DNA of 53,945 nucleotides from Nostocaceae cyanobacterium (GCA_030065825.1 JASJCY010000017.1:1-53945); one strand, 5' to 3'; counted from the stretch's first letter, positions 24,723 to 32,822 are shown. Made by a program: numbers and translations. Notes: generated by a model not told the origin, from the sequence alone.

Positions 24723-25184
24723 GTGTTTGATATGTCAGAAAATACTCCAAAAGAAATCATAGAAAATATAGAGCCGCCAGAGGTAAAACTGACTGCTCCT
24801 CAATTACCTGAAACAACTGAAACAACTGAAACAACTGAAACATCTGAGACATCTGAGACAACTGAGACATCTGAGACAACTGAGACATCTGAGACAGAAA
24901 ACACTTGGTTAGTGGTAGCTAAAAATCGTCGAGTAAATCGAGATTGGGAAGCATTAATGCAGCGACATCCTGAAAATACCACCCGTTGTTATCACAATTT
25001 ACAATCCACACCAACAACTAGACAGCCAGGACGTGTTTTCCCGTTGAAAGGTAAAAAGTATAAAGGGGTGTGGGAATATGAGGTGACTAAAGGTGACAGA
25101 GTATTTTACATTCCCATTGAAGAACAGTTGAAAGTAGTTGTTTTTTACGCTGGTAAACATATCCAACCCGCACCAACACCCTAA
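24723..25184 (+). CDS. RelE-like toxin candidate with Thr/Glu/Ser repeat linker
   Basis: 153 residues (GTG start directly after the antitoxin stop; ATG at 24732 possible). The first ~60 residues are disordered and carry TET/SET repeats (about 28-57). The C-terminal ~95 residues form a compact domain: NTWLVVAKNRRVNRDWEALM, RCYHNLQSTPTTRQPGRVFPL, VWEYEVTKGDRVFYIPIEEQ, LKVVVFYAGKH, which follows the RelE/ParE strand pattern. The domain alone has toxin length; the repeat-rich head is unusual. Confidence 0.65.
   Translation: MFDMSENTPKEIIENIEPPEVKLTAPQLPETTETTETTETSETSETTETSETTETSETENTWLVVAKNRRVNRDWEALMQRHPENTTRCYHNLQSTPTTRQPGRVFPLKGKKYKGVWEYEVTKGDRVFYIPIEEQLKVVVFYAGKHIQPAPTP
24810..24897 (+). 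repeat. In-frame 9-bp tandem repeats in the toxin gene
   Basis: Units ACAACTGAA and ACATCTGAG alternate about ten times, encoding Thr-Thr-Glu/Thr-Ser-Glu. Such tracts vary in length by slippage; whole-unit changes stay in frame. Confidence 0.85.
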
Positions 25185-25222
25185 ATTTTAATCAAACTAC
25201 CCAAAGCCTTTTAAATATCTAC

Positions 25223-25305
25223 TTGCATATATGTCAACACATTAAAATGTTGAGATGTATACAAGTTATAGTGCAGACAAGTTATAGTGTAGACAAGTAT
25301 TCCAT
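25223..25305. promoter_or_regulatory. Direct repeats and TATACA-type boxes
   Basis: GCATATATGTCAACA, then GATGTATACAAG, then two direct copies of ACAAGTTATAGTG (25260-25290) with GTAGACAAG. They resemble the par-junction boxes and precede the small gene at 25372; possible operator array. Confidence 0.35.
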
Positions 25306-25371
25306 TATAAATAATTCAAGGTAGACAATAGATTTAGACCCTATAAAGAAGTTGAGCGGGTTAATTCGTTC

Positions 25372-25605
25372 ATGAGTCCAGAACAAGATTTGTTAGAAAA
25401 GTGGCAGCTCCTGCCCCCAGATAAACAGCAGCAAGTTTTAGAGTTTATGGAATTTCTCCACCTGAAAACGGTAGATCCGCTTCGGTTAACCCGTACTGCT
25501 AAAAGCCAGCTTGGTGAGCGTTTGCGTTCTCTCCGTGCCAAAATTGTTGCTTCTGGTGAGCCGTTGTTGAATCAAGAGGAAATAGAGAAAGAAATAAATA
25601 GCTAG
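25372..25605 (+). CDS. Small VapB/DUF2281-like antitoxin, orphan
   Basis: 77 residues. MSPEQDLLEKWQLLPPDKQQ and VLEFMEFLHLKT are typical of cyanobacterial DUF2281-like antitoxins, followed by a basic helix (SQLGERLRSLRAKIV). In relatives a PIN-domain toxin gene follows; here none does before the convergent DUF6887/6888 genes, so it appears to be an orphan. Confidence 0.6.
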   Translation: MSPEQDLLEKWQLLPPDKQQQVLEFMEFLHLKTVDPLRLTRTAKSQLGERLRSLRAKIVASGEPLLNQEEIEKEINS

Positions 25606-25650
25606 CTATCGGGGTGAGCTGTAGGATAACTAGTAATAAAGATAAGTTCT

Positions 25651-25863
25651 TTAAGCTTGATTGCGTCGTTGGTCTAGGTGCTGTTGATGCAATTGTGAAA
25701 AGTTTTCTAAGTCTTCTATGGTTTGAGGGGCTGGAAAAATTACAGCATCGGAGGATGTAAACCGATCCAAATAAATTTGAAAGGCTTCCTCGTCTTCCCT
25801 GTGTTCAAGGATATATTTACGCAATTCGCCACGGGTCATTGACATAAAATCTGGCTTGCTCAT
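25651..25863 (-). CDS. DUF6887-family small protein
   Basis: 70 residues starting MSKPDFMSMTRGELRKYILE, with the HREDEEAF motif of the cyanobacterial DUF6887 family as I recall it. The ATG (25863-25861) overlaps the stop of the upstream gene as ATGA, so translation is coupled. An earlier ATG four codons upstream is less likely. Function unknown; the pair behaves like a toxin-antitoxin module in genome context. Confidence 0.72.
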   Translation of the reverse strand: MSKPDFMSMTRGELRKYILEHREDEEAFQIYLDRFTSSDAVIFPAPQTIEDLENFSQLHQQHLDQRRNQA

Positions 25864-26033
25864 AAGTATCTCCACTTCCCGTTTGGATAAATTATAATTT
25901 CGTTCTCTTCCCCAGCCAGAATGACAACATTTTTAGTACGCTCATCTATCCGAATCATATATATCGGTAGATACATCTTAGTTGCCCAATAGCCAAGAAT
26001 AAAACAAGTACGCATTTGCTCCCTTGTAGGCAT
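25860..26033 (-). CDS. DUF6888-family small protein
   Basis: 57 residues from the conserved start MPTREQMRTCFILGYWATKM, followed by YMIRIDERTKNVVILAGEEN and EIIIYPNGKWRYL, matching the DUF6888 pattern (recalled, not searched). The frame extends upstream to 26099, but that part is not conserved-looking. Always seen, in my recollection, next to DUF6887. Function unknown. Confidence 0.72.
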   Translation of the reverse strand: MPTREQMRTCFILGYWATKMYLPIYMIRIDERTKNVVILAGEENEIIIYPNGKWRYL

Positions 26034-26171
26034 ATTTTTATTATCGCTGCACCGCCAAATAGATAGTACTACCCAACCAGAAGTATTTTTTATTCCCAAT
26101 CGTTTGATATCAGTTTTGATAACAATGCTATCTCCCCTTTATCTACACCCTTGTCTACACGTAGGAGTGGA

Positions 26172-26192
26172 AACCTGCTTTAAAAGCAGGTT
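26172..26192. terminator. Stem-loop behind the telomere resolvase gene
   Basis: AACCTGCTTT and AAAGCAGGTT form 10-bp perfect arms around a single base, 12 bp beyond the resolvase stop codon. It lacks a clear T-run on the minus strand, so it may act as an RNA 3'-end stabiliser rather than a strong intrinsic terminator. Confidence 0.45.
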
Positions 26193-26203
26193 CTCAACTG
26201 CTC

Positions 26204-28114
26204 TCACCAACTAATTACCTCCACAATCGCTCTTCCATGCCGTTTATTATGGTACTGACCCAAGCCATATTTACTGTTATGGTCATCAATGGCTAGTTTG
26301 TGACGCTCCATCCAATCCTTAACTAACATCCCGTTACAGCCAGATAGTTGACGTAGGGCTTGGTTGTTAACTACCCACATCTGGTCAACATCTGGTTGCC
26401 CGTTGTTATCCCTGGCTTTGTGGTCGTTATGGTTTGCGATCGCCTGGAAGGAACGGCGTATTTTTTCTTCAGCCGCACCGCGATGTTTGGATGCTTTCAA
26501 CTCCTCACTAGTTACACTCTCCCAATCTTTTTCCGGTTGTTCTACCTTAGCTTTGGGTTGCCTTTGGGTTTGGGCTTTTGACCCTTGTACTTCTGTTGCT
26601 GCTTGTTGTGCCCTTATGTTAGGTAGTACTTTCTGTAATTCTTCTGCAATCAGTTGCCGAATCATTGCTTGCTCTTCTGGCTCTGGCTCTTGTTCTTGAT
26701 TCAATGACTCGTCTTGTTTTTGTGGTACAGATTGTGGTGTAGATTGCGGTGTAGATTGCGGTATAGATTGCGGTACAGATTGTGGTGTAGATTGTGGTGT
26801 AGACAGTATTTGTTCTTTTTCCTTTTTTAGCTGGGTAATTTGGGATTGGGCTATCTCAAACTGGTTCTCAAATTCTGAGGCTTTTTTGGTTAGTTCAACA
26901 TTTTGAGCTTGGGATTCTAATAACTGGTTCTCAAGTTCTTTGACTTTTTTAGCCATCTCAATCAGGTTGCGGACTACGGTTTGCTGGTTGGGCAGTTCCC
27001 AATCTTTCTGTAACCGCTTAATTTCTTCAAAATCACCTGCAAACACTCTTACTGAAGTTGCTTTCTCCCGTTCTGGCTTCTGTGGTGGGCTTATGAAAGG
27101 GATTTCTGTATCTGCGTAGTAGTCAAAATAACCAAGGGTGGTAAGTAGGTGATTTAATTGGCTGTCATCTGGCTTTTGGGTATCAACGAAGTGACCAACC
27201 GACCGGGAAGCCCACAGTAAATCAGCGACGTTTTTAGGACAGTCGCGGTCAGTAATTAATCGTACATAAACCGCTCTCAGAGATTTGTTGTTGATTTCGC
27301 TGTCACCAAACCGAGCAGGTAGAAAGCTGCCAAACTCCCTACTTACAACCCGTCTGAGGGAGTTACCCCGGCGACTTTCTATCATGTCGTTAATAATTTC
27401 TGGGTCTGTGCCCTTTTTGGTTTCTGCTTTCAGGTTTGTTAGCAGTTCCTTTGTTTCTGGCATCTTGCGGAACCGATTGAATGCAGCCAGGAAGGATTCA
27501 GTGGGAACTAATACACCAATGCGGTACTCTACCCGTTCTTCTTCTGGCATATCATAATCGCGCTTTTTAGCTTGACCACGGAAGTTTACAAAATAACCGG
27601 GTTTGAGATATTTGGGGAGTGAGGTAGTTGGGGTGAATTTACCACGGACTAAAATTTCAACCGGACGGCGACCGCTAGCAGCAATTAACCCTACGGCTAA
27701 CTCATGGGGGTCATGGGAGAGAAGTAGTTTGCAAACTGTTTTTAGATAACTGGTTACATCAACTTGGCGGCGATTTTCTAAGCGGTCTAGCACCAAGCTT
27801 TTGGTGTTGATTCCCCCTTCTCCGTACCATTTGGTATCTGCTAAACCAGTGAATTTAAAGTGTAGGTGGCGCTTCCAGAGAGTGCCATCTTGTTTGGTTT
27901 GGATGTAGGCGTTTTCACCTTCTATTAGTTCTTCATTGGGGATTTCTCTAACCAGTTTGTTGTAGGGAGTTAGCTTATTGACACGGGTTTTAGGCTTGTC
28001 TGTGTCGTTGAATAAGCCAGCGGTCAATTCCTCGCATAAAGCCTTAATTTCTTCTGGGTTGCGTAGGGGCTTGATTTTTTCTAAATATTGCTGGGGTGTT
28101 AGAGTATTTTTCAT
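26204..28114 (-). CDS. Telomere resolvase (protelomerase) family protein
   Basis: 636 residues from the ATG at 28114 (the frame also opens at 28153; numbers below count from that ATG). The core resembles the TelA/TelK/ResT catalytic domain: LIAASGRRPVEIL with R162/R163, FRGQAKKRD with K196, INNKSLRAVYVRL with R293, and SVGH with H321. The nucleophile is probably Tyr342, 345 or 346 (LGYFDYY), 21-25 residues after the His, longer than in TelK. A coiled coil (395-450), a linker of PQST repeats (451-478) and a conserved-looking C-terminal domain (540-649, HNDHK...WVVNNQALRQLSGCNG) follow. Such enzymes turn replicated telomeres into covalently closed hairpins. The 28114 start is favoured because a TATAAT box lies at 28150-28145, between binding boxes. 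The same boxes occur at the window's end. Confidence 0.8.
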   Translation of the reverse strand: MKNTLTPQQYLEKIKPLRNPEEIKALCEELTAGLFNDTDKPKTRVNKLTPYNKLVREIPNEELIEGENAYIQTKQDGTLWKRHLHFKFTGLADTKWYGEGGINTKSLVLDRLENRRQVDVTSYLKTVCKLLLSHDPHELAVGLIAASGRRPVEILVRGKFTPTTSLPKYLKPGYFVNFRGQAKKRDYDMPEEERVEYRIGVLVPTESFLAAFNRFRKMPETKELLTNLKAETKKGTDPEIINDMIESRRGNSLRRVVSREFGSFLPARFGDSEINNKSLRAVYVRLITDRDCPKNVADLLWASRSVGHFVDTQKPDDSQLNHLLTTLGYFDYYADTEIPFISPPQKPEREKATSVRVFAGDFEEIKRLQKDWELPNQQTVVRNLIEMAKKVKELENQLLESQAQNVELTKKASEFENQFEIAQSQITQLKKEKEQILSTPQSTPQSVPQSIPQSTPQSTPQSVPQKQDESLNQEQEPEPEEQAMIRQLIAEELQKVLPNIRAQQAATEVQGSKAQTQRQPKAKVEQPEKDWESVTSEELKASKHRGAAEEKIRRSFQAIANHNDHKARDNNGQPDVDQMWVVNNQALRQLSGCNGMLVKDWMERHKLAIDDHNSKYGLGQYHNKRHGRAIVEVISW

Positions 28115-28115
28115 T

Positions 28116-28215
28116 CCAGTTACTCTATGGAAATAACTAGTTACATTATACATAACTAGTTCCTCGATTCTGGATAACTGGTTATAAAATTTTCGGCAAA
28201 TTCACAACCAGTTAT
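28116..28215 (-). promoter_or_regulatory. Promoter of the telomere resolvase gene with TAACTAGTTA boxes
   Basis: Boxes: TAACTGGA (28123-28116, minus), TAACTAGTTA (28134-28143), AACTAGTTAT (28152-28161, read on minus), TAACTGGTTA (28175-28184) and AACCAGTTAT (28206-28215). A TATAAT hexamer (28150-28145, minus) lies between the second and third boxes, giving a predicted transcript start near 28138 and a ~24-base leader to the ATG at 28114. The boxes are those of the telomere-like end (53567-53918), so resolvase binding would occlude its own promoter. Confidence 0.65.
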
Positions 28216-28361
28216 ATGAGATTTGTTTATCAGTGGGGGTGTAAGGGTGTATGGGTGTATGAGTGAACGGCACTCTTGTTAAGCGCAAACCCTTAATATG
28301 ACTGGCTTTTGGGTGTAAGGGGGTAAGGAGGTAAGGGAAAGAGCTAGCCAGAGAAATCACT

Positions 28362-28508
28362 CTATCGCCTATTCATGTTGGCAGTCCGTCCAATATATAA
28401 ACAGGTGTCTCCATGCCAAAAACAATAAATTTGGTATTTTTCAGCATATTCAGTTGAGTCCAGCGAGACATCACCATTCCAATATTGTGCAACAGTGATA
28501 ATTTCCAT
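28362..28508 (-). CDS. Truncated GIY-YIG-like protein
   Basis: 48 residues (MEIITVAQYWNGD..., then YQIYCFWHGDTCLYIGRT). The IYCFWHG...LYIGRT spacing is the GIY-YIG motif, and the protein ends right after it (NMNRR), so the catalytic Arg/Glu part is missing. A strong AAGGAG lies 7 bp before the ATG, and the gene sits just after the membrane ATPase gene on the same strand. It may be a decayed nuclease or a small functional stub. Bases 28216-28361 upstream of the resolvase promoter hold G/T-rich short repeats (GGGTGTA) and no gene. Confidence 0.45.
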   Translation of the reverse strand: MEIITVAQYWNGDVSLDSTEYAEKYQIYCFWHGDTCLYIGRTANMNRR

Positions 28509-28520
28509 ATCTACTCCTTA

Positions 28521-30953
28521 TTATTGATTAATAAAATACTTTTGTGTTAGGTATTCCAGGTATTGATTACCTTTGGTGTAACCGTTACCTCCCTTAAAGC
28601 CAAGAACATTTTCAAATGCTCGTTTTTTGGAGGTTTTACTAATAGCTTTCTGGAGTTCCTTCCATACCGCTTTTTCTTCTTTTTCGGTGTAGTGTGGGAA
28701 CCAGTTTCGAGGATTTATTTTTTTAGTACCTGTGCTGGAATTCTTGCCATTAGGCTGTTTTAGCGTTCTGGTTCCGGTTCCGGTTTTTCCTTCTACCTTA
28801 AGGGATGCGGTCGGTGATGGTACTGTTTCAACATCTATTCCGGTATCTGATACAGTCAGTTCTGGTACTATTTTGGCATCTATTCCGGTATGTGTGATAA
28901 TATCAGTTCCCGTATCGCTGACGGTTGCTTTTCGGTCGTGATTAGTTCCTATGTTTTGGCTTATTTTTGTGTTTTTACTCTGTAATAATGACTCGGATTT
29001 ATCTGGACTATTTTTAACAGTTTCACCTGCCAATAATGACTCGGATTGATATGAGCTAGGTGCGGGTAGTAAAGCAAAGTATGGGCGTGATTTTGGTGAC
29101 TTAAACACACCAAAATACTTTTCTGGTTCATCTTTTGATGCACTCTGGGCAATCTCGATTCTCAGGTTAAATTCATGTTTTAATCCCTCAGATGCAAACA
29201 TAGATATGGTGTTTTCTAATGCCCATCCGGCGGTATCTCCTAGGGCAATAATGCCTGTATTTAACAAATCAACTACGTTTACCTTGAGGGTATTCGGCAT
29301 CAAGTTTTGACCAGCAATTAAGCTTTTGACTTTCTCGCTGCGACCCACACGCCAAATGAATTTCAGTAGTTGACCGGCGAAATCAGAGGGCTTTAAAAAT
29401 TCCTCGATTTCATTCTCAAAAACCTGCAATTGGTCGGGGTCAAGTAATTGTTTAAACCTCTTCAATGTCTTGTTAAAAACTTTGACATCAACGGCATTCC
29501 ATCTGGCAGCAACTTCGCTATATTCATCAAAGAAGTAAATAATTGGTTGATGTTGGGGGAGGGGTTGACCGCTTCTAGCAGCTTTTTCGTTCAACCAGAG
29601 GCGATACATGATGGCGGTGGCGGCTTCTAATAAGCCAAATATGGATTCTTTAAAACCAAGATATTTGGCACTTGCTAGTTCTCCAATTGATGATTCAGAA
29701 ACTTTGGGATTGGTTATAACCAGTTGGGCAGAACCACCAAGTAACTGGTTAAATAAGCCCAAAATGTTACCAATGAGGGTGGTTTTACCATCCCCGGTGC
29801 TACCCAATAGACAGACTTGGTGGGAATCGTCTAGGAATTTTTGGAAGTGGGTTTTAGGAGGTTCTTTGGTTTTTAGTTGCTGCTTGGATTCTTTGACTTG
29901 ATACTGTTTTGGCGGTTTATAGTTATGTTGTTGGGGAATTTCTACCCGAATAATTCCCTCGGCTGATTCACAGATGAAGTAGGGGGTGGGGAATTTACAA
30001 TCGAGGGCTAGGGCGTTTCTGGTTGAGTCTTTGGTTAATTCGGTAATTTGACTGTTATCTCGCAGTTGTAACCAGATGGCGATATGGGTTCCCAAGTCAA
30101 CTGGCTGTTTGTGGTTGTAGCAGTCACATTTAATGGCTGGGTTGTTCCTCCACAGTCGCCAGATGATATCCTCCGTCCATACCTCAGCCATTGTTTCCCG
30201 TCTGCGGGGCATTTTGGGGGCTTGGAGGATTTGTAATTGGGCTTTGGCGGTTGCGTAGCGTTCCTTCCAAATCTCAATTTCGGCTGAGTGGCGTTTGAAG
30301 ATTTGGTCACGTTCCTCATCGAATTTGGTGACAGCATCTTGGTAAAGTCCCTCTAGGCGTTCCCTCTCCTGTTGCAGTTCCTGGGAAATGCTGGCTTTCA
30401 TCTGGTCAATCTGCTGTTTGGTAGTAGCAACTTTTTCGTTAAAGTCCCGCACCTGGAGGGTAAATTCGGATTCCTTGGCTTTGTATTCTTGCTCTAGCGC
30501 CTGTTCTGCCAGTTCTAGGCGCATTTCAAAGGCTTCTGTCTCTTCTAGACGCTGTTTTTCAAATTTCTCCACCTCTGTATCTAATTTGGCTAACTTTTGG
30601 GCGTATTGCTCGTTTAACTGCTGTTCCCGACTGTGTAGGCGTTCCCAGGCTGTGTTTAGTTCTCCCAGTTGTTGCTGTTTGCGTTGTTCTAGTGCATCCA
30701 GTTGGCGCTGTAAATCTTCTTCAGCATCCGTTAGGCGTTTGTAACGTCCACAGAGGTCTTTTTCTAGTTCCGTGAGTTGGTGTTTGGCACGACACACCAC
30801 GGGGGTGGATAATACTAACCCCAAACCAGCAAAGGCTAATTTAAAGCCAGGGTGGATTTTGGCAGCTTGAAAAGGAAGCATCAGGGCGGCTAATGCTCCT
30901 ACCGGAATCAGCCAAGGTAGGGCATCAAATTGTTGATTTTTATGTAGGGTCAT
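28521..30953 (-). CDS. Membrane-anchored coiled-coil P-loop ATPase (FtsK/HerA-like)
   Basis: 810 residues: two N-terminal membrane segments (about 12-30 and 36-53), a long coiled coil (about 55-250), a conserved middle domain, an ATPase module with Walker A LLGSTGDGKTT (about 380-390) and Walker B PIIYFFDEYSEV (about 468-479), then a disordered tail with TVSDTGTD-type repeats and a basic C-terminal domain. The motif order suggests a DNA-handling ATPase related to FtsK/HerA/VirD4 proteins. It is the longest gene of the leftward block containing the telomere resolvase. Transfer, segregation or end tethering at the membrane are possible roles; none is proven by sequence. Confidence 0.75.
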   Translation of the reverse strand: MTLHKNQQFDALPWLIPVGALAALMLPFQAAKIHPGFKLAFAGLGLVLSTPVVCRAKHQLTELEKDLCGRYKRLTDAEEDLQRQLDALEQRKQQQLGELNTAWERLHSREQQLNEQYAQKLAKLDTEVEKFEKQRLEETEAFEMRLELAEQALEQEYKAKESEFTLQVRDFNEKVATTKQQIDQMKASISQELQQERERLEGLYQDAVTKFDEERDQIFKRHSAEIEIWKERYATAKAQLQILQAPKMPRRRETMAEVWTEDIIWRLWRNNPAIKCDCYNHKQPVDLGTHIAIWLQLRDNSQITELTKDSTRNALALDCKFPTPYFICESAEGIIRVEIPQQHNYKPPKQYQVKESKQQLKTKEPPKTHFQKFLDDSHQVCLLGSTGDGKTTLIGNILGLFNQLLGGSAQLVITNPKVSESSIGELASAKYLGFKESIFGLLEAATAIMYRLWLNEKAARSGQPLPQHQPIIYFFDEYSEVAARWNAVDVKVFNKTLKRFKQLLDPDQLQVFENEIEEFLKPSDFAGQLLKFIWRVGRSEKVKSLIAGQNLMPNTLKVNVVDLLNTGIIALGDTAGWALENTISMFASEGLKHEFNLRIEIAQSASKDEPEKYFGVFKSPKSRPYFALLPAPSSYQSESLLAGETVKNSPDKSESLLQSKNTKISQNIGTNHDRKATVSDTGTDIITHTGIDAKIVPELTVSDTGIDVETVPSPTASLKVEGKTGTGTRTLKQPNGKNSSTGTKKINPRNWFPHYTEKEEKAVWKELQKAISKTSKKRAFENVLGFKGGNGYTKGNQYLEYLTQKYFINQ

Positions 30954-31133
30954 TGTTACAAATTGTGTAGGTAAGTCCGTCGAGAATTATCAAGATTGAT
31001 GAATTTCTGTGTCATCCAAGAAACATATATGGAGGAATTTTTGTGCCATCTGGAGTTGGAACAGGCAACTGGCAACTGTGTTTAGGGTAAGACCACAAAA
31101 ACAGGGCAAGTGCCTTACCAGATGGCTAATTTA

Positions 31134-31418
31134 TTAGAGGATTCCGAGGACAAAACCAAAAATGGCGATCGCTAAGATTCCCCAGCGGTAAATCCAATCG
31201 AGTCGGGTGGGGTGTTTGGGCATGGTTTTCAGCAGCCAAACTGACCAAATGACAAGGCATTTAACCGCAATTCCTACCCATGTCAGCCAAGCGATAAAAC
31301 TGGGTAAACCATAGTCAACTAATAAGGAGAGGAATCGGGTAATCAAGCAGCTGCCAAATAAGACGGCAGCATGGTGACTTAAGTAGTAGGAAATGGAATT
31401 ATCACGGATTTCTCTCAT
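31134..31418 (-). CDS. Small membrane protein, unknown
   Basis: 94 residues with about three hydrophobic segments (AAVLFGSCLITRFLSLLV, FIAWLTWVGIAVKCLVIWSV, WGILAIAIFGFVLGIL) and a short basic loop (KTMPKHPTRLDW). It starts 3 bp after the coiled-coil gene stop, so it is in the same operon. I do not recognise it; the operon context suggests a membrane partner of the ATPase at 28521. The 180 bases before that ATPase gene hold nothing clear. Confidence 0.65.
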   Translation of the reverse strand: MREIRDNSISYYLSHHAAVLFGSCLITRFLSLLVDYGLPSFIAWLTWVGIAVKCLVIWSVWLLKTMPKHPTRLDWIYRWGILAIAIFGFVLGIL

Positions 31419-31421
31419 GGC

Positions 31422-31949
31422 TTAATTTCCTTTCAAAAATCCACGGAGAGAACGACCGTTACTAAATAAGCGATTTTGGAGGGAAACCCCTTTGGCTTCA
31501 GCGATGCGGCGGTTATTATTGTTGTCAAAGGTCAATGAATCAACTTCAATGGCAATTGCTTTTAGTTGTTCTATTCCCCGTTCAAAATTCACCCCTACTC
31601 TTTGCTCTGTCAGGTAAAGATTATCCTCTGCTGATTGCAATTCCAACTCGGAGGTTTTGACTGCAATGGCAGCAATTTCTTTGTCAATTTCTGACTGGTC
31701 AACTAGATATGCAGTGCGGTCATGATTGTTCTGAGCAATCTGCATCTGCAATGAGGTTTCATCTGCTTTAATTGTTTCAACTTGCAGTTTATTTTCTAGC
31801 TGTCTAACTATCTGGTAATTGGTCTTTGATTCCAGTTCAATTTTGCGGATTTCAAATTCTGTATTGTTGATTATGCCTGTGTTGGAGCCACCATTTATCA
31901 GTTTGGCTTCTACGGTCTTGGCTACGGTGCTTTTACGTGTTCTAGCCAT
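31422..31949 (-). CDS. Coiled-coil protein, unknown
   Basis: 175 residues, basic start (MARTRKSTVAKTVEAKL), almost entirely helical with heptad patterns (about 28-130), and a basic C-terminus (LQNRLFSNGRSLRGFLKG). No membrane segment. Second gene of the leftward plasmid operon after the HTH protein. Not recognised; probably structural or an adaptor. Confidence 0.65.
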   Translation of the reverse strand: MARTRKSTVAKTVEAKLINGGSNTGIINNTEFEIRKIELESKTNYQIVRQLENKLQVETIKADETSLQMQIAQNNHDRTAYLVDQSEIDKEIAAIAVKTSELELQSAEDNLYLTEQRVGVNFERGIEQLKAIAIEVDSLTFDNNNNRRIAEAKGVSLQNRLFSNGRSLRGFLKGN

Positions 31950-32051
31950 GAGATAATTCCTTTGTTGTCTATTAGTAATAGGCGGTAGACATCACCCATG
32001 TGGTCGGAGCGAACGCTTTGAGATTGGTAGTCCGGGCGTTCGTTCTCCCCA

Positions 32052-32792
32052 TCACTGGTTGGGCGAGTTGGCAGACTGACCTTGTTGCTGTTGGGTCATT
32101 TGCATCATTTGATTCATCATTTGCTGCATACCTTGGGGATTATTCATTAGTTCTGCAAACTGAGAAATCATCCCCTCAGCCATAGAACCGATTGCCATAT
32201 TTGCTGCGGTTGCTCCCACACCCTTAAACTGGGCTTGGTTGTTGACTACAAACGCTGTAGCCATCGCTGCCATTGTCAATTGCAAGTTATCAATGGTTTC
32301 TTGGGTGGCTTGCTGAGTCTCAGTGATGTTTGCGGATATCATTTCCGGCATTACGGCATCTACCCGCTTAATCATGGGGTTAGTGATGGTACTGCGGGGA
32401 ATGGTCGCCAGTTGAGATTTGACATTTGCGAGCATCGCCTGCGGCGGGTCTTCGACCATCGCGCTACTCGGATTTACCCCTGTCGCTGCTTGGAGCTTAT
32501 TGTCCACTGGGGCGTTTTTCTGGACTTGTTTAACCCATTGGTAATGACTGGCTGATGCTTGCAAAGCTTTCATTTGTTCAATACAGAAAGTGGTGTATTT
32601 CAGTCTATTGCCCTTACCAATAGTGAAATCTGCCTCATCCAGCCAGAAGTAGGCTTCCCTTACCTTGTCCGCCCACTGGGAAATGGTTTTGCGGCTAACT
32701 CCTAACAATTCCGCCAGTTGAGAACTACTCAAAGGTGAGCCAGAAGTCGCCGAACTGTTGTTACTTGAAGCAAATTCAATACTTTCAGACAT
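32052..32792 (-). CDS. HTH DNA-binding plasmid protein
   Basis: 246 residues. An N-terminal helix-turn-helix (about 20-45, LSSSQLAELLGVSRKTISQW), then a central helical part and a Met/Gln-rich C-terminus (MNQMMQMTQQQQGQS). First gene of the leftward block to the ATPase. It could regulate the block through the inverted repeat at 32823-32858, or act as an origin- or centromere-type adaptor. Not recognised as a named family. Confidence 0.7.
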   Translation of the reverse strand: MSESIEFASSNNSSATSGSPLSSSQLAELLGVSRKTISQWADKVREAYFWLDEADFTIGKGNRLKYTTFCIEQMKALQASASHYQWVKQVQKNAPVDNKLQAATGVNPSSAMVEDPPQAMLANVKSQLATIPRSTITNPMIKRVDAVMPEMISANITETQQATQETIDNLQLTMAAMATAFVVNNQAQFKGVGATAANMAIGSMAEGMISQFAELMNNPQGMQQMMNQMMQMTQQQQGQSANSPNQ

Positions 32793-32822
32793 CTTATTTA
32801 CCTTTCGTAAAGATTTCGCGGA

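Noticed and set aside
24810-24897. CRISPR-like or iteron repeat array
   Set aside because: The repeats are 9 bp, contiguous and in frame with the toxin gene; they are coding tandem repeats.
26172-26192. Short stem-loop as another telomere site
   Set aside because: Only 10-bp arms, no boxes, and positioned right after a stop codon, so a transcript 3'-end structure is more likely.
28153-28153. ATG at 28153 as start of the telomere resolvase
   Set aside because: It lies inside a TAACTAGTTA box and just upstream of the TATAAT hexamer, so the predicted transcript would begin after it; the ATG at 28114 is preferred.
30388-30744. 118-residue plus-strand open frame rich in Ser/Cys
   Set aside because: Antisense to the coiled-coil part of the membrane ATPase gene; composition mirrors Gln/Glu/Leu codons.
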